This document shows positions 7,413 through 14,264 of a stretch of DNA of 64,000 nucleotides, piece after piece. Below the pieces are notes generated by a model. It was not told the DNA's origin, did no database searches, and saw only the letters and a program-made list of their open reading frames with translations. The position numbers and the translations under genes are program-made. The first letter of the stretch is position 1; each line of letters opens with the position of its first letter. Source of the stretch: Burkholderiales bacterium RIFCSPLOWO2_02_FULL_57_36 (GTDB lineage Bacteria > Pseudomonadota > Gammaproteobacteria > Burkholderiales > Burkholderiaceae_D); assembly GCA_001770855.1 (NCBI GenBank), contig MESE01000094.1, positions 1 to 64,000 on the forward strand, in the 5' to 3' direction.

Positions 7413-8465
7413 TCAGTCGTTCTCGTGCGCCCAGCTGTCGATCGTCGTCTTCTGATCTTCAGTAAGCAGGTGCTTGGTTTGAATGGTCGAGATCAGATCC
7501 TTGACGGTCTTTTTCTTGTCGATGATCGTTTTGCGCCAGGTCTCCTTGTTTTTCTCGAAATGCTCCGGGGTGCAGGTTTCGACCTTCTTTGCGGCATCGG
7601 CCGGTGCGGTTTGCTCGGCCTTGTTTTGGATCACGCTTTGCCAAGTCGCTTCACCATCCTTGATGGCGCCGTAGATGCCGCGCAATGTCACAATCTGAGC
7701 CGGCGAGCACTTGCCAAGGTCATGGCCCAAGTAGTTGGTCAGGTCGGTTGCGTTGACACCGATAGCGGAGAACGCATCGACGATCTTGCGGCGCTCTGCA
7801 TCGGGATCCTTTGCAGCTTCGTCCAGGCGAATGCGTTTGATGATGTCCTCAGCTTCGTCGCACAGATCTCCCGGGATGATGCGTAGGCCAATGGTGCGGA
7901 TCGCTTTCGAGATAAGGGCACCTCGTTTGTTCAGGATGTCGTCGTCGGTGCCCAGAACGGTGTACACCGGCTTGCCGTAGCTGTTGTTGCGTACAGACAG
8001 AAACGAACCGTCGCCATTCGGCTTTGACCGCTCCACCGTCTTCGACACACGCACATCGAGCGGGTAGGTAATATTGGCTTCCAGATCGGTTACCGATACC
8101 CGGTGCACTTCCTTCTGCTCATCCTCAAAAATCATGGTCGTTTCGACCAGCACGTTTTTCATGCAGCGCAGCGCGACTTCCACAAATCGGATACCAAGCC
8201 CTTCGACACCCTGGCCGATCGGCTTGATGTAATAGGCGCTCTTGTTGTGCGCGAAGGATGGGCGATGGCATTCCTTGATAAGATCGGTGCGCACCTGGTC
8301 CCAATTGCGCGGATTGCGCATGGCCATGATGTAGCGCGATTCGACCATTGCCTTGGACTGCGCGGCGATGGCGCTGGATGCTGTCTCTTGCACTGCGAAA
8401 GTCGCTTGCGATTCGCCGAATCCTTGGCGGACGGTCAGCGCTGTTTGATTAGTTGCGTCGGTCAC
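7413..8465 (-). CDS. Putative phage single-strand annealing/recombination protein
   Basis: This 350-residue protein has a conserved-looking core (SRYIMAMRNPRNWDQVR, AYYIKPIGQGVEGLGIRF, LNKRGALISKAIRTIGLRI) and a charged helical C-terminus. I recall similar proteins in Burkholderiales prophages next to YqaJ exonucleases. The pairing suggests an annealing protein that works with the nuclease, as RecT or Bet do. No classical RecT or Bet motif could be identified by eye, so the function rests mainly on gene context. It starts with ATG after GGGAG. Confidence 0.6.
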   Translation of the reverse strand: MTDATNQTALTVRQGFGESQATFAVQETASSAIAAQSKAMVESRYIMAMRNPRNWDQVRTDLIKECHRPSFAHNKSAYYIKPIGQGVEGLGIRFVEVALRCMKNVLVETTMIFEDEQKEVHRVSVTDLEANITYPLDVRVSKTVERSKPNGDGSFLSVRNNSYGKPVYTVLGTDDDILNKRGALISKAIRTIGLRIIPGDLCDEAEDIIKRIRLDEAAKDPDAERRKIVDAFSAIGVNATDLTNYLGHDLGKCSPAQIVTLRGIYGAIKDGEATWQSVIQNKAEQTAPADAAKKVETCTPEHFEKNKETWRKTIIDKKKTVKDLISTIQTKHLLTEDQKTTIDSWAHEND

Positions 8466-8496
8466 TTGAATCTCCCTTTTGTTTGAAATGAATTGA

Positions 8497-8703
8497 TTAC
8501 AGATTGATCTGCGCGGACCGGGCCATGGCTGCCTGCTTTTGGTAGTACGCGACGTTCAGGTGGGCTTCGCGCGCTCTTTCCTGCTCAACATCGGCGCACA
8601 GAATGTAATGACGCTCGGCTCGCGCAAGGCGCCAGCGATTGAAGCGGCGGAACAGCGTTCGGACTGAGATTTCAATGACGACGGGCGGCGTGGTGATCTT
8701 CAT
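8497..8703 (-). CDS. Small phage protein, unknown
   Basis: This 68-residue basic, helical protein (MKITTPPVVIEISVRTLFRR) starts at the ATG that overlaps the stop of the preceding 29-residue gene (ATGA, 8700-8703). The longer frame upstream would read through two other genes and is rejected. No known domain is recognised. Confidence 0.6.
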   Translation of the reverse strand: MKITTPPVVIEISVRTLFRRFNRWRLARAERHYILCADVEQERAREAHLNVAYYQKQAAMARSAQINL

Positions 8704-8789
8704 AGCGCACCCGATTGGATGATCACGACCACAGCCGCAGGAACGAACAGAGCCAGGCCGCAGAGCACACCGGACAGCAGGGCGCTCAT
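8700..8789 (-). CDS. 29-residue hydrophobic peptide
   Basis: A short frame (MSALLSGVLCGLALFVPAAV...) overlaps its upstream neighbour's stop and its downstream neighbour's start by 4 bp each (ATGA at 8786-8789 and 8700-8703). Nearly the whole peptide is one membrane segment. The tight double overlap is the main evidence that it is translated. Function unknown. Confidence 0.5.
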   Translation of the reverse strand: MSALLSGVLCGLALFVPAAVVVIIQSGAL

Positions 8790-8980
8790 GCTGGCACCGC
8801 TGCTTGCTCTTCAACGACAAGATCGATCGCCGCGTCGTAGTTGCGATTCCAGCCAGCTGTAATCTCGTCACGCTCGGCAGCGGTTGCATCTACGTACGAC
8901 TTCAGGAACTTGGCGCGGTCAACCGACTTGACGGCTTGATAGCGTTCGGCGTCAGTAATTGGGGTTCTTATGTCTTTCAA
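8786..8980 (-). CDS. Small phage protein, unknown
   Basis: This 64-residue, helical and acidic protein (MKDIRTPITDAERYQAVKSV) starts with ATG and is coupled to the 29-residue peptide by a 4-bp overlap. No domain is recognised. It is an early leftward gene between the operon's first gene and the recombination genes. The 96 bp upstream hold a short GC hairpin (about 9056-9070) without a T run. Confidence 0.6.
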   Translation of the reverse strand: MKDIRTPITDAERYQAVKSVDRAKFLKSYVDATAAERDEITAGWNRNYDAAIDLVVEEQAAVPA

Positions 8981-9076
8981 TTTGGTCTCCCTGAATTCGT
9001 TGCGGGGCTTTCACCATGTCCCCCATGGGCCTGTGCGCGTTCAGGCTCGCGTCATTCCCGGCGTTCGCCGGAAGTC

Positions 9077-9274
9077 TTAGCTGCAGCGCTTCACCAGAAA
9101 CGCGCCCTGATTGAACAGGTCGCGGGTATCGCGGACATACTTTGCAAATCCGTAGGGGAGGGGCATCGAGTCACCAACGCGCTTGCCGGTCGCAACCTCG
9201 ATCACGTGAAAGCCGATGCCGGCGATCCGCTTGAGTTGTGCATTCCGTGCTGAAACTTGCGCTGCGTGGTACAT
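9077..9274 (-). CDS. Small early phage protein, first gene of the leftward operon
   Basis: This 65-residue protein (MYHAAQVSARNAQLKRIAGI) starts at the ATG at 9272-9274, which lies six bases after AGGGAG; an ATG six bases earlier is too close to that site. It is the first gene after the leftward promoter at 9389-9417. No family is recognised. Confidence 0.6.
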   Translation of the reverse strand: MYHAAQVSARNAQLKRIAGIGFHVIEVATGKRVGDSMPLPYGFAKYVRDTRDLFNQGAFLVKRCS

Positions 9275-9388
9275 GTCCATCTCCCTGTTGGTGCCGGTTT
9301 TCCGTCCCGGTTGCCGTCCTATTTCCCGTCCGCTTAGAAACTCATGGTTCGGGGGTTCGGTCGTCGGTGTTAGTTCTGCCTTAAACAA

Positions 9389-9417
9389 ATATTAGGCGAA
9401 CCTAACATTAAAGGCAA
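9389..9417 (-). promoter_or_regulatory. Early leftward promoter (pL equivalent)
   Basis: On the minus strand a -35 box TTGCCT (9412-9417) and a -10 box TAATAT (9389-9394) are separated by exactly 17 bp. A repressor operator (9392-9405) lies in the spacer and overlaps the -10 box, and a second lies just upstream. The promoter should drive the recombination genes and, unless a terminator intervenes, the retroelement. It should be off in the lysogen. The rest of 9275-9591 holds the operators, a palindrome and a terminator, and no gene. Confidence 0.8.
9392..9405. promoter_or_regulatory. Repressor operator OL1
   Basis: The sequence TTAGGCGAACCTAA is a near-palindrome with TTAGG/CCTAA half-sites. 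It is one of five copies of the same motif, two here and three between the repressor and cro genes. It overlaps the -10 box of the leftward promoter. Confidence 0.8.
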
Positions 9418-9425
9418 GAATTATT

Positions 9426-9439
9426 TTAGGTTCGCCTAA
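9426..9439. promoter_or_regulatory. Repressor operator OL2
   Basis: TTAGGTTCGCCTAA is the exact reverse complement of OL1, centred 34 bp away and just upstream of the -35 box. The pair could bind interacting repressor dimers. Confidence 0.8.
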
Positions 9440-9505
9440 TAATATTTATAACAGGCAAATCGGAGGCGAAAAAAAACCGCCGAAGCGGTGGGTCAGGCGG
9501 GGAAG

Positions 9506-9536
9506 TTCAGTTGTACGGAATTACCGTACAACTGAA
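9506..9536. repeat. Perfect 13-bp inverted repeat
   Basis: Arms TTCAGTTGTACGG and CCGTACAACTGAA flank a 5-nt loop (AATTA). There is no T tract, so it is not a standard terminator. It lies between the end of the repressor operon and the leftward promoter. It may bind another regulator or form an RNA hairpin; its sequence is unrelated to the repressor operators. Confidence 0.6.
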
Positions 9537-9544
9537 ATGGACGT

Positions 9545-9574
9545 AAAAAAGCCCTGCGGCTAGGGCAGGGCTTT
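9545..9574 (-). terminator. Rho-independent terminator of the repressor operon
   Basis: Read on the minus strand, the stem AAGCCCTGCC...CGCAGGGCTT is followed by TTTTTT. It closes the leftward operon that begins with the repressor gene, before the separate pL unit. Confidence 0.8.
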
Positions 9575-9591
9575 AGGCTGGGAAATTGGAA

Positions 9592-9852
9592 TTAAAGCCA
9601 ACCGAAGCCTTTTGCCATTATTGCGGCCAAGCCCAGAGCAACAGCAATGATCGCGCCGAAGAGTATTCGAAAGTCGGTTGTACGAATCGCGCGAACATCT
9701 TCCTTCAGCTCTTTAATATCTCGCTGAATATACTCGGTAATTGCTTCCAATTTTGCTACGCGTGCTTCCATACCACCATCATCCGGCGGGCCGCCTTTCT
9801 TGTCAAGACGGTCTTTCATGCGCTCTAACAGGTCGAAATTGACATTGCTCAT
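9592..9852 (-). CDS. Small coiled-coil membrane protein
   Basis: This 86-residue protein (MSNVNFDLLERMKDRLDKKG) has a central coiled coil (about residues 30-60) and one C-terminal membrane helix (ILFGAIIAVALGLAAIMAKG). The chosen ATG overlaps the stop of the upstream gene (ATGA at 9849-9852). It is the last gene of the repressor-linked operon, which should be expressed in the lysogen. The layout resembles small membrane-tethered phage proteins. A superinfection-exclusion role is possible but unproven. Confidence 0.65.
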   Translation of the reverse strand: MSNVNFDLLERMKDRLDKKGGPPDDGGMEARVAKLEAITEYIQRDIKELKEDVRAIRTTDFRILFGAIIAVALGLAAIMAKGFGWL

Positions 9853-10043
9853 GCTTTCTCCCAAGTTTCTTGAACGACCTTAATCGCGTGCTGCAGATCC
9901 TTGAGGCCTAATTCTATTTCTTTGAAGGCTTTGCTTCTGGCTTCGTCGTTGGGGCACGCATTCGCCAAATAATTCAGCGCTTTGCCATGATGTCCAGAAA
10001 TAGTCATTAGATCCAATATTAGGCGCTTTGTAGTTGCATCCAT
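9849..10043 (-). CDS. Small helical protein, unknown
   Basis: This 64-residue protein (MDATTKRLILDLMTISGHHG) is soluble-looking and helical. A GTG nine bases upstream is an alternative start. It is coupled by a 4-bp overlap to the coiled-coil membrane protein and may act with it. No family is recognised. Confidence 0.6.
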   Translation of the reverse strand: MDATTKRLILDLMTISGHHGKALNYLANACPNDEARSKAFKEIELGLKDLQHAIKVVQETWEKA

Positions 10044-10123
10044 TATCGTCACCCGTTCTTCTTCACACTCTGAATCTGATCATTAATCATTATTTCCTCT
10101 TAAACTCACAAATCACCACAGGA

Positions 10124-10330
10124 TCACCTCTGCCGATCCCGCCACACCAGCAGCACGATCGTACTGATGCCGCCGGCGATGAAGAAGGCGAGCGGCAAGT
10201 TCAGCACGAACAGGGGATATTCGAATCCGCCGATGAAATACAGCACCAGGTAAGCGCACAGGGTCGCTATGATGCCGACGATGAGCGGGACGTACGGATT
10301 AAGTTTTGACGGACGCCGCCGGTAATTCAT
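10124..10330 (-). CDS. Small protein with two membrane helices
   Basis: This 68-residue protein has two hydrophobic segments (VPLIVGIIATLCAYLVLYFI and LPLAFFIAGGISTIVLLVW) and basic ends (NYRRRP, WRDRQR). It lies 4 bp downstream of the lipoprotein gene in the repressor operon. Function unknown; the context suggests a lysogenically expressed envelope protein. Confidence 0.65.
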   Translation of the reverse strand: MNYRRRPSKLNPYVPLIVGIIATLCAYLVLYFIGGFEYPLFVLNLPLAFFIAGGISTIVLLVWRDRQR

Positions 10331-10334
10331 ATGC

Positions 10335-11006
10335 CTATTTTCCAGAAGTGGAGGGTGTTGGAACAGACCCTGCCTTCAGTCGGAATGTTTTATCATCAAT
10401 GCTCGTCGATGCGTAGCCGTATGCAGCGTAAGCCTTAGCAATCGAAATGATGAGCGTGGCTTGCGCCTGCCGGTTATCGACTATACCTTGTTTGATCTCT
10501 AAAGCTGATTCCTCTTCAGACGTCGAAAGCCCTAGTTTCTCTAAGCGGTACGGCATCCCAAGCGATATTGCGACATCGACTATGGATGAAGCGATCCCGG
10601 CCAAGCCTTGGTGCGCCTCTATAAGTGCGTACGAGGCATCCTCATTTTCTAGATTTGATGCAGGGCTCCGTAGGCGGTCAACCGCCTCTTGGAATTCCAT
10701 CGCTGCTTTTTTATACAATACCGTCGCATTTTCGACAGCTTTTTTATTTCCTGACTTGTAGGCTTTATCAATCAACGCTGTATGTTTCTTTACTAAAGCG
10801 CTCCCTTGAATGGCGAATGAGCGCAGTTCTGCCGCATGCTCGACCACCATATTAATTTCATCAGGACTATATTTAGGAGTTGATTGGCGGGCTGCTTTAA
10901 TAACTGCCATTTGCTCCGGGCTAGCATTTGAACTTTGCTGTTTCGCTTCTTGAGAGCAGCCATTCAGTGTGGCAAAAACCAACCCGATAATGAGGTAATT
11001 TTTCAT
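10335..11006 (-). CDS. Prophage lipoprotein expressed with the repressor
   Basis: This 223-residue protein has a lipoprotein signal peptide with lipobox LNGC (residues 14-17), so it should be lipidated and exported. The mature part is helical (ALVKKHTALIDKAYKSGNKK and similar) with no recognised domain. It lies 38 bp after the repressor gene on the same strand, where phages often keep genes expressed in the lysogen. An exclusion or lysogenic-conversion role is an inference from location and export signal only. Confidence 0.7.
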   Translation of the reverse strand: MKNYLIIGLVFATLNGCSQEAKQQSSNASPEQMAVIKAARQSTPKYSPDEINMVVEHAAELRSFAIQGSALVKKHTALIDKAYKSGNKKAVENATVLYKKAAMEFQEAVDRLRSPASNLENEDASYALIEAHQGLAGIASSIVDVAISLGMPYRLEKLGLSTSEEESALEIKQGIVDNRQAQATLIISIAKAYAAYGYASTSIDDKTFRLKAGSVPTPSTSGK

Positions 11007-11044
11007 TTTTATTATCCATGCGGCAAGCTGGCGTGCCGGTACGC

Positions 11045-11878
11045 CTAAAACTGTTCACTCTTCCACACAGTCAATATCTTGCCGAAAACTTCTAAATCCA
11101 TTTCTCTGGTGATGTCGAATGGATCATAGTCTGGGTTCTTAGATTTGGCCCGGTAAATAATTCCGCCGTCTTGCGTGGGGATTCTTTGCACCGTTTTGAT
11201 GTAGCCATAGTTACCGACCCGGAAAAAATAGATGGCGTCTTCGTGATCAAACGTCGTGATGCCCTTGTCAAGTAACAGCGGGTCGCCAGGATTAAACATC
11301 GGTCGCATGGACGGGCCGAATCCAGTCACGATACAAAGATTTTTCACGCCCGTATGATTCCTCACGTTCAGGCGTAGCCACTCGAGATCGACGCGCCAAC
11401 TCTTAATAATTCCTGCCAGCCCATCCAAGACTAAGCCATTACCCATCGCGCCGCCAGCATTGTATTGAGGAATCATCACCTCATCGGAACCTTGCGGAGC
11501 GACAAGCTCAAGATCGTGCGCACGCCTGTGTTCATGGCGCCTGTCTGAGTCTATTGCAGGCAAACCTTGAAGGCTTTCAAGCTCCGCAAGATCTTCGTCC
11601 GAGACACCGAGAATCGCTTTTAATCGAGGGGTTGCAGTCCCAAATCCAGAGCGGTTTTGCGGTCCGACACCATCTAAAAGCCAATCGCTATTGATATTTA
11701 GAATATGACAAATTTTCACAAGATTTTCCGCTCGGAGCTTGTCAATGCCACCGTCTTCAACCGCCTTTTCCCAATCAGTCACCGTGGGTGCACTCACGCC
11801 CACAGCATTAGCAAAGTGGCTTTTCCTTTTGTAGCCCGCATCAAGGCGAGCTTTAGTAAGTCGTTTTTTCCAATCCAT
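11045..11878 (-). CDS. CI/LexA-like phage repressor with S24 peptidase domain
   Basis: This 277-residue protein maintains lysogeny. The N-terminus is a helix-turn-helix domain (about residues 1-65, SHFANAVGVSAPTVTDWEKA). The C-terminus is an S24 peptidase fold with catalytic Ser190 (GFGPSM) and Lys228 (GYIKTV). A possible Ala-Gly self-cleavage site lies in the NAGGAMGNG segment at 140-148, which would allow RecA-dependent induction by DNA damage. The start codon overlaps operator OR3 (11878-11891), so the gene probably regulates itself. It is divergent from cro. Confidence 0.9.
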   Translation of the reverse strand: MDWKKRLTKARLDAGYKRKSHFANAVGVSAPTVTDWEKAVEDGGIDKLRAENLVKICHILNINSDWLLDGVGPQNRSGFGTATPRLKAILGVSDEDLAELESLQGLPAIDSDRRHEHRRAHDLELVAPQGSDEVMIPQYNAGGAMGNGLVLDGLAGIIKSWRVDLEWLRLNVRNHTGVKNLCIVTGFGPSMRPMFNPGDPLLLDKGITTFDHEDAIYFFRVGNYGYIKTVQRIPTQDGGIIYRAKSKNPDYDPFDITREMDLEVFGKILTVWKSEQF

Positions 11879-11891
11879 TAGGCAATCCTAA
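11878..11891. promoter_or_regulatory. Repressor operator (repressor-gene proximal)
   Basis: TTAGGCAATCCTAA has both consensus half-sites. It overlaps the first base of the repressor start codon, which fits autorepression. Confidence 0.75.
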
Positions 11892-11902
11892 TATTTTTAT
11901 AG

Positions 11903-11916
11903 TAAGGGCAGCCTAA
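11903..11916. promoter_or_regulatory. Repressor operator (middle)
   Basis: TAAGGGCAGCCTAA matches the operator motif with one changed base in the left half-site. It lies between the two divergent promoters and may be a weaker site. Confidence 0.65.
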
Positions 11917-11923
11917 AAATTCC

Positions 11924-11952
11924 TTGCTTTAAACATTAGGTGCGCCTAAAAT
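11924..11952 (+). promoter_or_regulatory. Early rightward promoter (pR equivalent)
   Basis: A -35 box TTGCTT (11924-11929) and a -10 box TAAAAT (11947-11952) are spaced by 17 bp, with an operator in the spacer. The cro ATG begins 8 bases after the -10 box, so the expected transcription start is at or next to the start codon and the cro transcript is probably leaderless. Confidence 0.8.
11936..11949. promoter_or_regulatory. Repressor operator (cro proximal)
   Basis: TTAGGTGCGCCTAA has both consensus half-sites. It lies in the spacer and the -10 region of the rightward promoter, in the same geometry as OL1 at the leftward promoter. Confidence 0.8.
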
Positions 11953-11959
11953 AAAAAAC

Positions 11960-12196
11960 ATGGATACCCAAATCGCAAACACAATCATCGACCGGCTCGG
12001 AGGCACATCCGAGACCGCCCGCATCTGCGAGGTTAAGCCTCCATCGGTGTCGGAATGGCGCACTGCTGGCATTCCAAAGGCCCAACTCAAGTTTTTAAAG
12101 CTTGCAAGGCCGGATGTTTTTGAAGATCTGATTGAGCCACAAGATGTGAAAAATCCGGAACCCCATCGCCGTGCGACCGACAAGGAGGCACCGTGA
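11960..12196 (+). CDS. Cro-like (YdaS-type) regulator
   Basis: This 78-residue protein has one helix-turn-helix: GGTSETARICEVKPPSVSEW followed by RTAGIPKAQ, the pattern of YdaS/Cro-type phage antirepressors. It is divergent from the repressor and should bind the same operators to favour lytic growth. There is no space for a ribosome-binding site between promoter and ATG, so translation is probably leaderless. Confidence 0.85.
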   Translation: MDTQIANTIIDRLGGTSETARICEVKPPSVSEWRTAGIPKAQLKFLKLARPDVFEDLIEPQDVKNPEPHRRATDKEAP

Positions 12197-12244
12197 AGAC
12201 ACCACAAATCAAATCCGGCGTCCGGAAGATCACAGACCGTGACC

Positions 12245-12535
12245 TCAAAAGCCGCCCACTACGCCGCTTTTGCGTACCTGCAGTTGGTCTATTGCTTGTT
12301 GAAGTTTTCTGCAGCCATCCAGAAATGACACGCTGTTTCCGGACCCTGGTTCCGCCCCATAAACATTGTCCAGGCTTGAGTGATTCCGAAAGGCTTGATT
12401 TAGCGCTGTCTTGTCTGGATGCGTCGCGATCAGTGAATGGACTGCAGCGCTCATTGCGGCGATGGCACCGGTTATTTCGGCCAGGCGGTTCTCGAGCTCG
12501 TTCACTGACTTGACGAGTTGTTGTTCGTTTTTCAT
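12245..12535 (-). CDS. Small coiled-coil phage protein, antisense to the early operon
   Basis: This 96-residue protein (MKNEQQLVKSVNELENRLAE) has a helical N-terminal half and a good ribosome-binding site (AAGGAA) before its ATG. It lies on the minus strand between cro and the next rightward gene. A plus-strand frame over the same DNA is considered less likely. No family is recognised. Confidence 0.55.
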   Translation of the reverse strand: MKNEQQLVKSVNELENRLAEITGAIAAMSAAVHSLIATHPDKTALNQAFRNHSSLDNVYGAEPGSGNSVSFLDGCRKLQQAIDQLQVRKSGVVGGF

Positions 12536-12691
12536 AGGGGTTTCCTTGAGTGTGACTTGATGTGTGGAAACTGAAAGATAGCATTTTTGGAAACCCCGTC
12601 TCTTTTTTTGCCTGAAATCTGAAGTTTGATTTTTATCAAATTCTTAACAGCAACAGCAGTTTCGTTTTTTTTGCCTGGGGAGGCTATTCAA

Positions 12692-13120
12692 GTGAACTCA
12701 AATAATAAGAACGCGGTTGAACAGGGTCAGTTACCACTGGTCCGCAATGCGGCCAGAACCGATGTCCCGGTCGATGTCGTTGCGAAGCAAAAGACGCTTC
12801 TGGGCGCAATCAATCTTTGTATTACGGAGTCAGGGCTAGAGGATAAAGAGATTTATCTGACGCTCGGAATTGATGCAGGGCACTTCTCGAACCTGCGCAA
12901 AGGAACTGGCCATTTTCCAACCGAGAAAATTGATCCGCTTATGGATTTGTGCGGGAACGAAGCGCCATTGATCTGGTTGGCAAACAAGCGCAACTACGGC
13001 TTGGTATTGCTGCAGTCGGAAGCCGAGCGCCGCGCTGAACAGTTGCAGGAAATGCTGGCTGCAGAGCGACTGAAAAACAAAACGTTGATTGAAGCCTTCC
13101 ACGGCAGGTCGTTTGCATGA
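12692..13120 (+). CDS. Putative phage DNA-binding regulator
   Basis: This 142-residue protein is taken from a GTG (12692-12694) preceded by GGGGAGG; the frame is open further upstream without such a site. Residues about 45-95 (TLLGAINLCITESGLEDKEI...FSNLRKGTGHFP) look like a helix-turn-helix, followed by a helical C-terminus (SEAERRAEQLQEMLAAERLK). Position two genes after cro suggests a CII-like or other early regulator. It is coupled to the next gene by a 4-bp overlap. Confidence 0.6.
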   Translation: MNSNNKNAVEQGQLPLVRNAARTDVPVDVVAKQKTLLGAINLCITESGLEDKEIYLTLGIDAGHFSNLRKGTGHFPTEKIDPLMDLCGNEAPLIWLANKRNYGLVLLQSEAERRAEQLQEMLAAERLKNKTLIEAFHGRSFA

Positions 13121-13305
13121 GCTTCGAGATTCAATCTCGCGCCGCAATCATGCGGTCCGCGTTCAACGCCGCAAAAGCCGGGAAAACGGTCAATGACTGG
13201 CCGCTGTCGATGGAGCCATACCAGCATCTATGGAAGTACGAATTCACCGAAGCACAACGCAAGCTGGGACTCACCAGCACCGAGACGACTCTTCAAGGGG
13301 AATGA
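13117..13305 (+). CDS. Small phage protein, unknown
   Basis: This 62-residue protein (MSFEIQSRAAIMRSAFNAAK) starts at an ATGA overlap with the gene before it. Mixed charged and aromatic residues suggest a soluble protein. No family is recognised. Confidence 0.65.
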   Translation: MSFEIQSRAAIMRSAFNAAKAGKTVNDWPLSMEPYQHLWKYEFTEAQRKLGLTSTETTLQGE

Positions 13306-13306
13306 C

Positions 13307-13645
13307 ATGGGCACATGGGGATTTGTGGCACTGGTGGCGGTACTGGCTGCGAGTTATCTGGTGTCTTGCAAGCTTGGACTGAAGCACATCGTTGATAACG
13401 ATAGCGACTTCCTTGTCGCGGTGCCGGACGATGCTCGAGCAAAGCTGGATGACGGAATCGAATGGTATCCATCCTATGTTCTGCCGGAAGCAAAAGGCCA
13501 GTACTGGACCAAACATCCAGAAGCGCCGAACCATGTTTTCGAGGGCACACGCTGGAACGGGAACATGTGGATTTCGGAAGACGGGCACCCATGCTATTTC
13601 CAGTCGCGGGATTGGGCATACCCGGTTGAGCAGGCGGCAGCATGA
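13307..13645 (+). CDS. Membrane-anchored small phage protein
   Basis: This 112-residue protein has an N-terminal membrane helix (GFVALVAVLAASYLVSC) and a soluble domain rich in Trp and Tyr (GQYWTKHPEAPNHVFEGTRW). The ATG at 13307 follows AAGGGG; the longer frame is rejected because it reads through the previous gene. Function unknown. Confidence 0.6.
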   Translation: MGTWGFVALVAVLAASYLVSCKLGLKHIVDNDSDFLVAVPDDARAKLDDGIEWYPSYVLPEAKGQYWTKHPEAPNHVFEGTRWNGNMWISEDGHPCYFQSRDWAYPVEQAAA

Positions 13646-13920
13646 AGATCGAAAAAGATGATCTCGTGATGGCTGTTCATTCTGACGTGGCTGAGTCTCT
13701 CGGAAAGATTGGTACGGCTGCCGTGTTCCTTGGCCCCGTATATTTCCCTGATCACGGTCTGTTTCCGTCGTGGCACGTCCGGTTCCCAACTCCCATTCGA
13801 ACCATTAATGATGATTTTGGCACCGACTTTGCCATTCCGGAGTTCGCCTTGATCCCAATCGCTGGAGCGCGCCACAGCGACGTTAATACGGTGGATCAGC
13901 CTCTAGAGGTTCCAGCGTGA
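13642..13920 (+). CDS. Small phage protein, unknown
   Basis: This 92-residue protein (MKIEKDDLVMAVHSDVAESL) is coupled by 4-bp overlaps to the genes on both sides. The beta-rich pattern with a VYFPDHGLFPSWHVRFP segment suggests a small barrel. No family is recognised. Confidence 0.65.
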   Translation: MKIEKDDLVMAVHSDVAESLGKIGTAAVFLGPVYFPDHGLFPSWHVRFPTPIRTINDDFGTDFAIPEFALIPIAGARHSDVNTVDQPLEVPA

Positions 13921-14264
13921 GAACGGCCGTCACGGAAACAAGCCGTGCGGCGCATCGGTCGCTGTCGGTCCGGGACTATCTCCAGCCGAAAGAAGCCGCA
14001 GTGATGAAGCTCTTCACTGATCACAGCATCACGCTCACGCGCAAGCAGATTTCCAAACTTCTGAACGCCAGATTTCCGGATGAATACGACATCAACGTCG
14101 TCACCGGCCGGGTCGGCTCGCTGATGGCAAAGCCGACTCCGCGCCTGGTCGTTCGCGGATATTGGAAAGATCCGAAGACGCACAAAGAGCAGGAGTTGCT
14201 TGGAATGCCGCCACCAATGCCGAAGGTGCAAGAACCGTTGTTTCCTGAATTGGCGGTTGCATGA
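13917..14264 (+). CDS. Winged-helix-like phage protein
   Basis: This 115-residue protein starts at a GTG overlapping the previous stop. Residues about 30-80 (MKLFTDHSITLTRKQISKLL...NVVTGRVGSLMAK) have the spacing of a winged helix. The C-terminus is Pro-rich. A DNA-binding role in the replication operon is likely but untested. Confidence 0.6.
   Translation: MRTAVTETSRAAHRSLSVRDYLQPKEAAVMKLFTDHSITLTRKQISKLLNARFPDEYDINVVTGRVGSLMAKPTPRLVVRGYWKDPKTHKEQELLGMPPPMPKVQEPLFPELAVA

Noticed and set aside
12193-12513. Plus-strand frame starting with GTG after AAGGAGG, overlapping the cro stop
   Set aside because: The ribosome site is good, but the encoded sequence is Arg/Cys/His-rich and not protein-like, and the minus strand has a more plausible gene with its own site. 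Kept only as a possibility.
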